From the NCBI GenBank assembly GCA_032719365.1, contig CM064875.1, forward strand, positions 17,533,816 through 17,597,815: a stretch of 64,000 nt of DNA, in the 5' to 3' direction. Numbering within the stretch: the first letter of the stretch is position 1; each line of letters opens with the position of its first letter. Both the position numbers and the translations under genes were made by a program. The DNA is from Prinsepia uniflora. Its lineage: Eukaryota; Streptophyta; Magnoliopsida; Rosales; Rosaceae. Below the pieces are notes generated by a model. The model did no database searches and was not told where the DNA came from. It worked only from the letters and a program-made list of their open reading frames with translations. Of the stretch, positions 38,741-51,925 are shown piece by piece.

Positions 38741-40570
38741 TGACAAGACCCTTCTCAAAAGTTTTTAATAATTGTGTTAGGTCTGCTCTCTTCTGAAAAA
38801 TAAATCAAAATTCTAAAAATGTCCTTAACATATATCAGACAAGGGATAATAATACTAATGTCCTGCTCATGTGCCATTTTCAATGTTGACCCCGGTGTTT
38901 ATGCAACAACAAAACAAAACCACTAGAAGTGTGAGTGGACAAATAACAACTTTTGAAAATACATTCTGAGAAAATAAACCTTTTACCCTCGAGTTATAAA
39001 ATAATGCATGCATACATAAAATCCGTATCAACTCAAATCACGAGCATCATCCATCTAAGAAAAACCCCGAGTTTCGACTTCTTGGAAAAACTCGAGCTTC
39101 GATCGTCTAGGGAACTCATCACAATAATAGTGGAAAACAGTTCATGGATTAAATCCAAAACTTAACTTTTTAAAATAAATCCCTCAAATTCCAAGTCAAA
39201 GCATTTCCAAGCCGGGCTTAAGCCCAAATCATTGTTTCTACGATACCGTATAATCCGTGTCTAGAAACTAGTCAAATCCTGAATAAATATTCAAAAATCC
39301 GGAAAATAATCAAAACACATTTAGAATCATTTATTCAAACCATTGCAATTCAAATCATGCAATAAAACATCTCAAAAAAATTTAATTAATCATGCATCAT
39401 AGTTTATAAAATAAATGTCCACTCACAGTCTGTCCAAGTAGCTCAAACTCGAGCTGTGCGCTCCTCCGAGGTCCCTAGAGTTGTGTGGCCTGTCAAATGT
39501 AATAATCGAGGGTCACTAACATTAAACATAACTTGTATTCAAATCCCCTAACTCCAGGTTAACACACGTGTCCTAAACATGAACACTTGCACTTTGGACG
39601 CTCAAAACTACCCCAAGACGATGTCCTATTGCTTCAAAATCTACACCATTGGATTTAGAACGTCAAAAATATGGGAACACGCATAACCATGGGCCGTGAA
39701 GTGCCCCTACGTGCCCAAATGCGCTTCCCCACGTGCGTGTGTAAACACCCTTTCCACGTTAGCTGCACATGACAACACGTGGTATTCCACATCAGCGGCC
39801 ACATCATCACCGACTTGGACCAGGACGCTAGAGATGGTGACCAGCGGAAAACTCCATTGTTGGCTGAATTTTAAACCTTCCTAACTTACTCATTTCTTAA
39901 CCAAATTGAACATTATAATGGTCAAAATTCATCTACTCAAATCCAGAAATCCAAATCCGAGGTCCAAATTAAAAAATAGTACATGTGCAAGTTGAAAAAT
40001 CACTCGAAAGCTTCGGCCCAACTTCCTCCTTGGTTTTCAAGCTACTCCGTGGATATTTTCCTTCGTGACTTGTGAGGTTTTGCTTGTGAGCATGTGGAGA
40101 AACTGCTGGTGAAGTTTTTTTGTGAGTGTTAGGCCCAATTCACAAGGTTTGAGTTTTTGAGGTTACTTTGTGTTGGTTTTTTTTTTTGAAGGAAGAAAGA
40201 AGGTGATGAAGGTAATAAGGCTATGGCGCAGTGGCGGTGGATGGTGTAGAGTTCTCAGATTGTAACACATGTCACCATCTCTCATGGTGGAGTAGCAAAT
40301 TTGGCCAAAAGACCAAAAGACCAAAATGCCTTTGCTCTCCAAATTGCCAAAATGCCCTTGAGTGTTTTAGACCCTTAACTATCCCATCCAAACTCCAATT
40401 ACCTATCTATGGACTCGGAATTTTGAGACCTACTTAACGGTCCTTGAAAACTGTGCAAAAAGTTTTTCGAATCAAAAGCAAACTTGACCTTTATTTAAAG
40501 ACATGGTAAAATTGTCAATTTACATTAAAAAAATTCAGAACCACCTTTCACAAATTCCCGGGTCGTTACA
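38741..40570 (-). repeat. 5' LTR of C
   Basis: On the minus strand TGTAACGACCCGGG (40570) to GGGTCTTGTCA (38741), 1830 bases. Shorter than its sister because the short-unit array is reduced to about two units at 39052-39112. Inverted arms are 39417-39428 (CTGTGAGTGGAC in sense) and 38929-38940. Confidence 0.88.
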
Positions 40571-42114
40571 TATCGACTCTTATCTTTTTTGTGAGAATCA
40601 AGACTTGAACACTAAATAAAGAATATGAAAGAAATAATATACTAGATCGTAGAACTAGTTCAATCACATATGAATTCAAGGCATTTAGTGGTTGTTCACT
40701 ATACCTTATTGCTAATTTGGTGATAGATCGTTGAAAATCTAATTTAGCATTTTGATGAAAGTAGGCCTAATATTTGGTCAAATACTAGTTTCCATTCGGT
40801 ACCATTGGACCACTAAGGCTAACATTCGTCCCTGCTCGACGGGTGAGTCCTACAGTTAAGCTCTCTTCTACCTTAACTTGAACTTGACGCACAATTTCCT
40901 TCTAGCCCGAGGAAACATTTGCACACCTCTGTTACCTTTCAGAAGACATACGCCATATACAAACTATCTACCTAAGACTATACTTTGACCCTTAGGTCTT
41001 GATACAAGGTTAGAATCCTAACTCTTTAAGAGTTGTATCTCGCTGATGGCTCCGGCTTCTATGAAAAGGGCCTTCTTTACCTTCCACCTAAGCTACGTCC
41101 AAAGACAATTCCAGGGAATAATGAAGCTTCATAGGGTCTTTCTATCCAGGTTCAGGTAGTCTACATCTTGACGGATTGATCTATTTCACTAAGCCTCCCT
41201 CCGAGACGATTTTCGTCTTTCATGCAGGTTGGAACTTATCTCTATTTTAATTTGGAATATGGAAATAGCCAGAGTGTTAGAGTCTTTTTCGGAATCAAAT
41301 TATAAGAGAACGTAATTAAGAGCTTCTCCTTAGACCAAACCTCGCACACATATCCTTGAATTTGTTTTCCTTTCCCTTACTCATAGTTAGGTTTCACAAT
41401 GTAGCCATGTAAGAATGCTTTTATCTCTAAGCAAAGTGCTTTTATTTTTCCTTTTCAAGTACTCTGAAAGCTGATTTTTCACATTCCATTTTTACTTCTT
41501 GCACTCTATTTGTATTTTTATCTTCTATCTTTTGAAAGGAATGGAGTCGAACAAGTGAAAATGAAGTGTGAAAATCAATTCCCTCTGCACGATTTCTCTA
41601 AATGAATGACTTGTTTTTTAACATTTGCCAGTGCCATGTTAATCGTGTTAGCTCTTAAGTTTTCTTGCATTTACTGGATTCTTAACCAGAATTAAGATTG
41701 AACACCACAATTAAGTTATAGTTAGGAGCACTGGTTCATACCATACATCATTGGAGGCTCAACACTTGGTGAAAACATTGCATTGGCGAAGCCAAGTCCC
41801 TAGGATTTCTTAACCCCGTGCTCTGTCTCTAGTCTCTACACCATCTTAGATTATGTTTCATTTTACTTGCACCGTAAGTTAGTTTTCATAATCAAAACCA
41901 AGGCTCAATTTTGTTTATTTTACTTTTCGTAGTTAGGGTTTTGCATAACTAAGTGATTGTTTACCTTATGTTCAGTTAGTTTTCATAATCAAAACCAAAG
42001 TTCAATTTTGTAGTTAGGGTTTTGCGTAGTTAAGTGGTTGTTTATCTTTGCGTAGAGAGATTGTACAGTTGTGGGATTGTGTGATAAGTCAACTTAGAAA
42101 AATTAATCGAGTTC
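40571..42114. other. AT-rich flank, no supported gene
   Basis: No exon, element end or RNA gene recognised. A local duplication of about 100 bases at 41874-42050 repeats GTTAGTTTTCATAATCAAAA and TAGTTAGGGTTTTGC. Confidence 0.55.
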
Positions 42115-43265
42115 TGTTTTCTATAGTAACGATACCAACTCTCACAATGCGAGATAAGGTTTTCAAATTTAGTTTTATTTTTTCAAAATTTCAAGGTTTG
42201 GCTTTGGAATTACAAGGTTAACATGCAATATAGTGTTTGATATCGTGTGTTGTAGAAAATTTTAGAATTTTTCCTGTTTTGGAGGTTGGTTTTTCTATAA
42301 TAAGGTTAATATAAATTCTCATAATGTGAGATTGAATTTCGAAATTCAATTTTTTTTTCAAACTTTCGAGTTTGATCCTTAAATTATAAGCATGATATGA
42401 ATTTTAGCATTTGATATTACAAATTGGATAAAGAACTTTGAATTTATTCATTTTTGAGTAGTTTTCTATGATAAAATTGATGTGAACTCTAACTATGATA
42501 TTAGGATTTCAAAGTTCGTATTTTTTTTTCTTTTCAAAATTTTGGGATTTAATTTTGGAATTATGAACTTTAATATTTGATATTATGGGTTAGAGAAAGA
42601 ATTTTAAATTTTCTTTGTTTTGAGTTTGATTTTTTTTATGACAATATAAGATTTTTTTTTCTTTCAAAATTTCAAGTTTGGATTTATAAGATTCATATGA
42701 ACTATAACATTAGATATTAAGGCTTCGAGAAAGAATTTTGAATATTCTATTTTTAAACTTAGTTTTTAAATTTAGAAATTTCAAATTTCAAACTTAGAAA
42801 TTTTAGCATTTACATTACTGGTTTGGTTTTCTATCTATATTATCAAACACTAGAGTTCCTATGGTCCTTATAATTCCAAAATCAAACCTTACAATCTTGA
42901 AAAGAAAAATTGAACTTCGAAACTCCAATCTTATATTAGGAGAGTTCACATAAACCTTTCTACAGACAAATCAAATTCAGAATAAAGAATATTCAAAAAA
43001 AAATTCTCTAACCCGTGATATCAAACGATACATATAACCTTATGACTCCAAAATCAAGACACAAAATTTTGACAAAAAAAAAAATTTAAAACCCTAATCT
43101 CATATTATGAATTTAAAACCCTAATTTCATATTATGAGTGTTCTCATGAACTTTAATATAAAAAAAATCAAACTATAGGGAAAGTGAATATTTTTCAAGC
43201 TACAATATCAAATGCTAAAATTCATATAAAGCCCATAATTCTAAAATCCAAACTTGATGAGAAAT
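42115..43265. repeat. Inverted array of ~172-bp repeats
   Basis: The left half has four diverged direct units starting with TTTTCTAT-like text near 42117, 42291, 42462 and 42631 (for example GATGTGAACTC, TTTGATATTATGGGTTAGAG). The right half (about 42830-43265) carries the same unit reverse-complemented (CTCTAACCCGTGATATCAAA, GAGTTCACATAAAC), including a local duplication near 43085-43140. The locus could therefore fold into a long imperfect hairpin. It sits just past the 3' end of the PP2C gene. Confidence 0.75.
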
Positions 43266-43673
43266 ATGTCCATTACCTGCCTCAAATCAATACCTGCCTC
43301 GGTACCTCTTATCTCCAAAACAATCAAAACTTTTTCTTTCGTTCATTACAGATGCACCCAACTGAAAATTTTCATTATGAATATGTTCAGGCTTCACAAA
43401 CCAAAATTAGTTAAGTGTTCTGACCTAGAAAAAAGAAAACTGTAAACAAGCTCTACAAAATCTGGAGAGAACCCGAAAGACTAACTACCAGAAACATGCA
43501 TGTACATAATTCATAAGCTGTACTTCTTGACAAAGTACCAGGAACATGTACTGTCATGGGAACCAAACCTAGATCTCTAAGTCCGAACGAATTTATGATT
43601 CCTGAGGCGAACGAAGCCATAACTAGCAGAAACTGCAGTCATTCGGTAGTTGTTAAGAAGACTACCTGAATAT

Positions 43674-46600
43674 CTATTTAGCTTTCTCTGAACCTTTACC
43701 TTTCTCAGATGACGGATTCGACTCAGATGATGGATTTGATGAGAGAGGCTTAGCTGAACTTTTATCTTTCTCAGATGATGGATTCGACAAGAGAGGCTTA
43801 GCTGAACTTTTATCTTTCTCACATGACGGATTAGACCAGAGAAACTTAGCTGAACTGTTATCTTTCTCAGATGATGGATTAGACGAAAGAGGCTTAGCTG
43901 AACTTTTATCTTTCTCAGATGACGGATTGGATGAGAGGGGCTTCGCTGAACTTCTATCTTTCTCAGATGATGTATCAGTCGATAGAGGCTTGCCCGCAGC
44001 AGAATCAGCTGACTTAACAGGTTTCTTAAACTGAACCAAGATCATTGTCATGTTGTCACATCCCTCTCCACCAGATGATGGTGCCAAGCACCTTTCAAAT
44101 ACTCTCTCACAAACAACTGACAGCTTACTTTCCTGCGTGATCGATCAGCATTAGGACTTAATGAGGATATTTATGTTACTCATAAGTTATATATTTGGAA
44201 TTAAGTCTCATCAACTTACATGTTTTAATTGTTCACGGACATAGTCCACGAGTTGTTGGCTTGACATGCAGTCCCTAGAGAGAGCGAGTATTTCAGCAAA
44301 ATGAAAGTACGTAAGATCCTAAGTGTGCAAGTGCAAACATCTTAGTTAAAATTACTTCCATCGAGAAGAGAAACTAACTTACCATATCCCATCACAAGCT
44401 ATGACGAGAAACTCATCATCATCGCAAAGCTCAACCTACAAAAATTCTTAAATTTAGGGCATAACACACTCCGTTGATAACAAATCTGATGACATTTCTC
44501 ATTCCAATTCATATCATTTAATGCCAAATGAAATGTGGCATACACTAGTTACGTCTGGATTGGCAGTTACAATCTGCCTTTCAACAGGCAAATGTTTGTT
44601 CTGCTTGAATTCCGCATCCCCTGCAAGAAACAGAATTTTAAAATTGAGGAAATTCAAATGAAAGAAAGGGAAGTTCCTTCCCAGTTTTTCCCTTTCACAG
44701 GTAAGGAATATTTCGTACCAATAGCTCTTGCCAAGTTCAAGCTTCCATTGACCCTTCCAACTTGAATAAATCCACCAGCCTTCAGAATTCTCTCTCTCTC
44801 ATTCTCAATGTCAGGTTTGTGATCTTTAGACAAATTATATGCCTGTGGTTAAAACTTTAATAAGGCCCACACAGCCAAAAATCATGATAAAGATTCGTGA
44901 CTCTGCAGCAAAACAACACAACAGCAGAAGGGCCATTTAAAGGAAAAAGACTATAATGAACACGACATTAAGGGATTTGATTGAGTACAAAACGAGGAAG
45001 AGGTACTGTATAATAAATATGAAGTTAAGGGATTTGATTCAGCAGAAAAGTGAGACACTGAGAATATTACCTTAGTAAAGAAAATTTGCAGAAAGAGTTG
45101 GAATAAAATGAGATAATAGGTTAAAGTGAAGGAAGCTGTCTCAACATACAATCCTCTTGCAGAATAAATTGCTCACATTGCATTAAAACAGAATAATACC
45201 TGACCCTTCCTGGATATTACACAACGAGAATCACCAGCATTGGCAACAACAAGTTGAGGGTTTCGGATCATAGCAACGCAAGCTGTGCTTCCAGAATTTG
45301 GCCCATCAAAATCAGAATGAGGTCCCTGGTTTAAAATGAAAAATATTTTCTTCATGAATTTCCGATAATATGATATATCAAATGTAAAGTACACCAATAA
45401 AATTCCCATAATGTTTCTTATCAAAGATGATTGATTATCACAAAATATCATTAACAGGTTATCAAAGATGATTTTCCAAGGCAACATAGGTAGTTTTTCA
45501 GGTCATCTCAAGCTCAATAAGAGTAATTCATACCAAAACCTTTTCATGATGACTTCCAGGCTATATAAACCTTTTCATGATGACTTCCAGGCTATATAAA
45601 CCTTTTCATGATGACTTACAGGCTATATGGTTTTACCCTAGCCATGGTACACATAACCTGTAGTAAATAAATTCCTATAATCATTTTTCTCTATCTCTGG
45701 GCATGTGAAATTATGCACGCATCGTATCCTTGGATATTTTAGGAACAAAAAATAAAGAAGTGGAATCTATGAAGAGAAGCAGAGTTGTTCTGGTAGAGTA
45801 CAGACAAACACATGAAGTTCAGATGACTTGGTAGTTCTTAGTATATCAGATACCCTCAGAGAGTTAGGCATGTAATCCAGCAGAAATCTATAACTAAATT
45901 GCTTCCAGACTAATCAAATTGGAACTCTCAGCCACTGGATTTTCCTACAACAAATTAATAAACCCCCACAACAAAACCAAGCAATCCACAAGGATGAATG
46001 GCCAACAACATTTCTTTTCTCCTAAAAAGATACAAAATTACTTATTACTAGAAATGGTGCTTGCTGATACATACAATATGTACCAGCAGTGTACTGGACT
46101 AAAAATACATTCAAACAAGGCAGACTATAAGATCGACCAACAAAAGCAAACCTAAAAAACAAGCATCAGATCACTGACAATACAGAGAGCCTACCAGAGA
46201 AGTTTCCTGATCCACATTCAAAATGAAAGAATATCTTTAATTCATAAGAAATTTGTGGCTAAAATAAATCTTAAAATCTGGGGTTGTCAGATGGGCAGTC
46301 CCTGTCCCATTTCCATACCCTCAAACATACACTGTTACTATCTTAAGAACCACTCAAAAAATTGCAAACAGATTGCACCTACAATGTCTTGTAGGACCTC
46401 ACATGTCTTGATCCTCCCATAAGCAAACCAAGCAAGAATTTTTTATTGCGGAGTACTTCAGCCTTCCATATCATTAAGGATGGATTGAAAGGAGGGACAA
46501 TATGATCACCAACTAAGATGCTAGATGGATTGTACCTTGTTTACTCTCGAAGAAGCAAGGGAAGTACTTTCAGTGAAATAAAAGAGAAAAAGAAACATTC

Positions 46601-49600
46601 TCAACCTCAAGCTCTCTCTCATATATGTACAAAAAATTAAAATTTCACACCAAAGACAAAGGAAGGTGGAAAATATGTGCTAAGTTGCTAACTGTGATGA
46701 TCTAAACCAAGAAAAATCCTAAAAAACAGAGTGGGACCTCCCCTCATCAAATGTCCTCCCATATACGAACACTTGTCATTTTCTTAATCACTTTAGGGTC
46801 CCACTAGTTGACATGGAATCCATATTACACTGGATGACCAATGGCAAAGAGATTTTACTTGGAAAGAAATCTTTACAATCACAGAGCTAAATTTCTGTTG
46901 CCCATTTCCAACGTCAGACAACAAGGCCTCTACCAGCAAATTAACAAGCAAACACCGACTTCTTTGGTATTAATCTTAAAGCATTAGGTGCGACTATTGA
47001 GTACATGCGAACTAGATACCAAGAACTGAACAAAAATTCAACTCCCGTTCTTGAATCCAATACAATTTGAAAGCAACACATCTTAATATCCTAAAATTTC
47101 AAAAGGACTTGGACAGGAAAAATCAAACTGTTATACAAGATAAAAGATTCTTGGGTAACAAGCCAGATCTGGGTCCATCAAAACATTTGCGAGAGGCATC
47201 TGGTGATATAGTTAGCAAAAAGAATGGAAAATATAGTGCCATAGGCAAATGGAGCCTGTAAAAACTAAAAAGTACCTCCTCAGAAGACCACTGATCAATT
47301 TGGTCATTGAATGCACTGCTCTTAGGTTCAACACTCTTGGGAGAAAAAATGAACCCTTCTATAAGACCAGAAACTTTGTCAATCTTGTCTCCCAGTACAG
47401 CTAGTTCTCTCCAGCCTCTTTGTCCACGCATCATCTCATCCATCCTGAATCAGTTAGGACCAAGGTACGATTGGCGAGTAAGCATCTGAGGGATAATCAC
47501 ATTTATGATCTATCTAAATTCATCCCTCTCAACCCCTAACCACAATGTTTTTCCACTTGTTTTATTCTATGATATGTACTCTACAACTTTGAAAGCCAAT
47601 TGAAAATGAAAGTGTACCCGGATGTTAATTAAATTTAACATTAAAATTTCTGTAAAGTTTCATAAGGAAATGACATGCCTCAGCGTAATTTTTGTCATCT
47701 CTTTGTTTTTGGCTATTAGTATCATACATAACAAAAGAAAAGCACAAGCATGGTACTTCAGGTGGACTATAGGAAAAAGAATAAATTAAATGGAGCATTG
47801 ATGCAAAATGACTTATCCTAGGGCATTAACACAATGCAGCAAAGATAATGGCTGGCAGTGGTAACACAAATGACTTATCTTGGGAAAAAGTGATAACACA
47901 AATGCATCCGCTGAAAATTGCTAAATTGAAGACTACTAATACAAGGGATTAAATAACCTGAGAAAAGCTTTCTGTAGAGAAGTACTTAAATCGCCAGCTA
48001 GATATGCTTCATCCTTGAGCACCTGTACGTGGAGATACTTAGCACAGAAATTTGCCACTGCTTTACCTGAAAATCAATGGACCAGCAATGAAAAAACCTC
48101 ACCATATAGTGTCAACCTATAACAAGCTTTCATTGAGAAACCCCATCTCAACATCTCTAACATAAACCCCTTTCCTTATTCTAAGGAAATAAGAATTGGG
48201 AAGGAGAAGATAAACCGAGAGAGTTGATAATTGCACGATCCAAGACATGCAAATAAAATTTCACGACTTAAAAAGACTAGGCCCAATATGTTAACCCCAT
48301 GCAAAGTATGAATACTCGCACATGCGTGGTTCTCCCGTGTGGCATTATTTTCGTTTTTGGCATCTAGATGAGTTGGACACCAAGGGATAAAATCCATAAA
48401 ATCTTCAACTGAAATAATGCCACTCCTTCCCCTCACTGATGGAAAATACAACCCATCATACCTATAACCTAGCAATATACTCTGTTAGGCACGTTGAAGC
48501 AGTCTTCATATTTTATTCCTAGCAATGTACTCTGGCTTTTTCCTAGTATAAAACGGTCTCTGAAATTTTCTTTAATAAATTAATATTTAGCTTCCAATAA
48601 GATAAGGCAAACAAACAACCGACTTAAAAAAATAACATAAGAAAACCATCTAATTGGTAAAACATTCATTACATTAATTAAAATATATTCCAATCACCAT
48701 CAGTTCTATAATAATTACCAGAACAACCAGACCTTATGCACCTATAAGCACAAGAAGTTTTGGAATGAAATGACCTTCTAGTTGATAAAAAAAAAACTGG
48801 TCTAGCATGAGGGACAGGATAAACACAAAATAAAACAGCTTTTTCTAATAAAAGACGAAAAAAAGAAATTCAACAGATAAGCTCTATGAACCAACGCATG
48901 CACATATTTCATTTTAAAAATATCCACATCCAGCTCCACAGAACTCAAGAACCAGTGGGGGTTGGCCACATCATATCTGAGTTCTTTCCAGATTATATTG
49001 GCAATCCACCATGAATATAAAAACAAACTATTAATTAACAAAGTTTCACATATGATACGGAAGATAACAAACAATAAATAAAATGTTGAATTTATAGAAA
49101 TTAAAAAAGCTAACCTCCATGACCATCATAAACACCAAAGAAAGATGTTGCACCATCAAGATTCGGTAAAGCAGCATGCTGCAACAAAAGTAAAGTGCTT
49201 TTAGTGTATAATAGGCAAGATAAGATAGTGTGACATCTACGGGAAGTCTGGGAGCAATTAATTCACCACACTCCATTTGAAGAAAAAGAAAAAAAAAAAA
49301 AAAAACTATGCAGTCTCTTCCCTACTTAGCACATATTTGAAAAGAAATGTCGCCTTTGTGTGATAGTGTACTAAAGATACAACTCCTTGAATGCACTTGG
49401 ACAAATCTAAATTTAATCTCATTCATTAAATGACTAGAAATTTTAGCAGTCATAAAGTTTCTGAGTTCCAGCCAATCATGCAGCTTGATTCAGAAAGTTC
49501 CACTTAGCAATAAGTTTTAGACTGCCCTGGTAGAGATTGGTACGGGCACTACATTATTCAACCCACAAATACGTAAATATTTCCTTAAGTGTGTATGTAA

Positions 49601-50338
49601 ATAAATCTGTAAGCTATTCTAATTAAAGTTGGAATTTATAGTAATAGATATTTATTTTTAATATGTATGCTTCTATTAATTGAAACGCTTCTATTAATTT
49701 GAAACATAACACTACCCAAAACTTTCCATGCTATAATTCATTATATAGGAGCCTCTTTCCAGTGTCAAGACCCCATGGGATATGATGGGCGCATATGGAT
49801 ACAGTACATTAAATACTTAATTGAGTATCACTTTCATGCTTTGATTCCTGAAGAGTGTAGTGCATACTTTTAGATTGCCCAAGTTTGGTTATTTCCAATG
49901 CTCCCACTAGAATAAAAACCTCCAGAAATATGTCTGGAGTGCATATGCAATGTGTACACATTCTCAGAAATACCAAATGATTTAGTAAGACGAAAATTCT
50001 TCTGTAATCACAAATTAACTGCCATGAAGGAACGCTAATTATGACAATTGCATATGAAATGTAAATCTCACTACACAATGCAAAGACTAAACAAACAGAA
50101 ATACTTAGTTGCACTCTCAGAGTGTTATCTCAGTGATTTCAGAAGAAAAACCATCTTCTGAGACCTTCCATGGTTGAAGGATACAAAAGGAAAGGCAACA
50201 TTAATTAACATAAATACTCACAGCATCTTCCATGGTTGAACGCCACCCCTGCATGGAGGATGCCCCAAATCGAAGTTTGTCGTTCTCGCCATCTTCCGAG
50301 ACCTTATCAGTTTTGGGGGCGCTGAGATATATCCCCAT
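43674..50338 (-). CDS. PP2C: Protein phosphatase 2C (PPM family), ten coding exons, 450 aa
   Basis: Mg2+/Mn2+-dependent Ser/Thr phosphatase of the plant clade including Arabidopsis At2g25070 and At4g31860 (about 355 aa). Coding exons on the minus strand: 50222-50338, 49115-49178, 47958-48066, 47276-47444, 45200-45325, 44719-44842, 44544-44620, 44383-44435, 44220-44274, 43674-44132. All introns are GT-AG and phases agree, summing to 1353 bases. Visible motifs: [11 protein letters not shown] then MEDA (36-39), [10 protein letters not shown] with metal ligands D57/G58, ANAGDSR (181-187), [16 protein letters not shown] (to 238), ACDGIWDC with D277, GCDNMT with D324. All key catalytic residues are present. 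The start MGIYLS fits the N-myristoylation pattern (G2, S6), so membrane attachment is possible. After residue 336 an unusual 114-residue Ser/Lys/Glu tail consists largely of 16-residue repeats. For exon 7, donor AGT|GTATGC was chosen over GAC|GTAACT because it keeps three conserved residues. Confidence 0.95.
43719..43991 (-). repeat. Coding minisatellite in PP2C tail (48-bp unit)
   Basis: Codons 346-436 comprise five full 16-residue units (consensus [16 protein letters not shown]) and one partial unit. The frame is kept through all copies, and the units differ mainly at a few residues, such as [16 protein letters not shown]. Confidence 0.93.
45539..45628. repeat. Three 31-bp tandem copies in PP2C intron
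   Basis: CCTTTTCATGATGACTTCC with AGGCTATATAAA, three times; the last copy is slightly diverged. It lies in the large intron between coding exons 4 and 5. Confidence 0.9.
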
Positions 50339-51035
50339 CTCAGGCTGAAATCATATAACAAACTCATAAATCAAATATACACCATTAAACAACATAATCA
50401 TATGAAATCCACATGCAGGGGTGCCCTTGCACACATATACACATTTCTTTCTTAATTTTACTGAGAATAATTAATGCGTAGATGGAAACATTAATTAATC
50501 AACTGATCCTTTGCTTGTTACGCATAATTCATCAATTTCAAGTACCATTCAACCCAACCATCTTTAATAATTAAAACACTTCCAAATTCCAACACAACAT
50601 AACAAAACTACCATTTACAAATCCAATCGCGTAGCAGAAACGAAAACATTCCCAATTGGCCGTTCGTCTTCACTTGGTAGCCAAGAATACGGAAGAAACT
50701 AAAATTCCCTATTAAATCGAGATCACCTCAATCCTAACCACTGGAAATTCTACAATTGGAAGCAAAATTTCCAGCATTTTCTTGGCAACCAAACGGATCG
50801 TACAACATAAGAAAAACTAAAAATAACATCATACCAACCAGATTCGATGATCACAAGCACAAAGAGAACAAACAGAGCGAGCTTATGTTGGCAAATATTA
50901 TCGATTATATATAAACAAGAAGAAGAAGCAAGAAAATTGAAGGGGCGTAGGGATTGTGGCATACTGAGTAATGGGTTTGAGCGAAGCGCGAGAGTGATGG
51001 AGCGATCTGATTGATAAAGCTGGGTGAACAAATGA
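50339..51035 (-). other. PP2C 5' UTR with probable intron
   Basis: Just upstream of the ATG, TTTCAG|CCTGAGATG is a good acceptor (exon from 50344). A plausible donor is CTCA|GTATGCC (intron from 50964). The first non-coding exon would then be about 50965-51035. No transcript evidence; boundaries are inferred. Confidence 0.5.
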
Positions 51036-51064
51036 TTTTGATGTGGAAACTGAGTGGAATTTGA

Positions 51065-51072
51065 TATTTATA
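51065..51072 (-). promoter_or_regulatory. TATA box of PP2C
   Basis: Minus strand CCTATAAATATC; TATAAATA occupies 51072-51065. Transcription would start about 30 bases downstream, near 51035-51040, consistent with the inferred 5' UTR. A CCAAT-type site occurs further upstream, near 51140. Confidence 0.65.
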
Positions 51073-51074
51073 GG

Positions 51075-51925
51075 CATTGGTATGGCTTCTTTTGGAGTGG
51101 AGCCAGCGGGGGGACACGCGCCACTCCTGTGGCGCAACAATTGGTCATTTCTGATTTCTGTACTCGAAATCAAGAAACTAAATAAAAGCAATTTATTTCC
51201 TTTTTTGTTACATTTATTTTTTGGTTGGATTACATTTATTTGGGATGAACTTCGATCTAAATTCTTATCCATGGCATTTCGGACCCACTCAAGAATTGCC
51301 CCAACTCCACCCCGCAGCCACCTTCCCCCCTTCCTCCTTGCAAACTACAAAGTTCCAGAAGCATCTCCTTTCTCGCCGTTGATGCTATTACTCGATGAAA
51401 GAAAAAAGTGTTAAAAATGGATTATAAGTAGGAAATTCTTTTTTTATGCAGGGATATAAAGGAGAGGATTACATAATATATTTTGTGTATTGATATCATT
51501 TTGTTGTAGACAAATTCGAAGCCTCTAATATAATATATCAAATGAAACGTCATTAAAATGTAGTAATAATTGTCAATAATCATTGATTTTTTTTTTCTTG
51601 AATACATCATCAGTGGACCTATGAATCACCGAAAAAGTATGAAACTACTATATGACCCATAAATAAATTATATAATGTCTAAATTGTCTCTCATAATAAT
51701 ATTAACAATTTATAGACCCCCACAAATTAAATAATATATTCATCAAAGTAAGTCGTTCTGCTTTTATAAAGCTATTTATGATTCTTCTCTCAAAGCTTAG
51801 TTAAGCTACATGGCGTTCTTGGTTAAACAATCCTTTGGGGCTTCAACCTTGATTTCCATAATCTCTTATTTGTTGTTTGTCATTGTGAAGATTTTTTAAG
51901 CCGAGTAATATTTTTTCTTTAATAA
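51075..51925. other. PP2C upstream region and AT-rich spacer
   Basis: The promoter-proximal part (to about 51400) is mixed in composition; 51420-51900 is AT-rich. No gene is supported; open frames lack family motifs. Confidence 0.5.

Larger units (their letters stand above)
17894..40570 (-). mobile_element. LTR retrotransposon C (oldest of the nest, minus strand)
   Basis: In element orientation the 5' LTR is 40570-38741, the interior 38740-38378, and the 3' LTR 38377-38101 plus 19901-17894, split by element B. Flanks are TATCA (17889-17893) and TATCG (40571-40575), a 5-bp TSD with one change. The interior is only about 360 bases and holds a primer site, a gag stub and a polypurine tract, so C is a deletion derivative. 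The LTR tips have decayed (TATAATGACTCG for TGTAACGACCCG at the split copy), consistent with age. Confidence 0.85.

Noticed and set aside
43577..43822. Basic repeat frame ([11 protein letters not shown]...) on the minus strand
   Set aside because: It is the alternative frame of the PP2C tail repeat and contradicts the exon model that carries the GCDNMT motif.
44543..44552. Alternative PP2C donor GAC|GTAACT
   Set aside because: It keeps the frame but removes three residues conserved in the family between PD and VELCDDD; the AGT|GTATGC donor restores the normal length.
50898..51272. 124-aa minus-strand frame over the PP2C promoter
   Set aside because: It overlaps the TATA box and probable first exon and intron, with no recognisable family.
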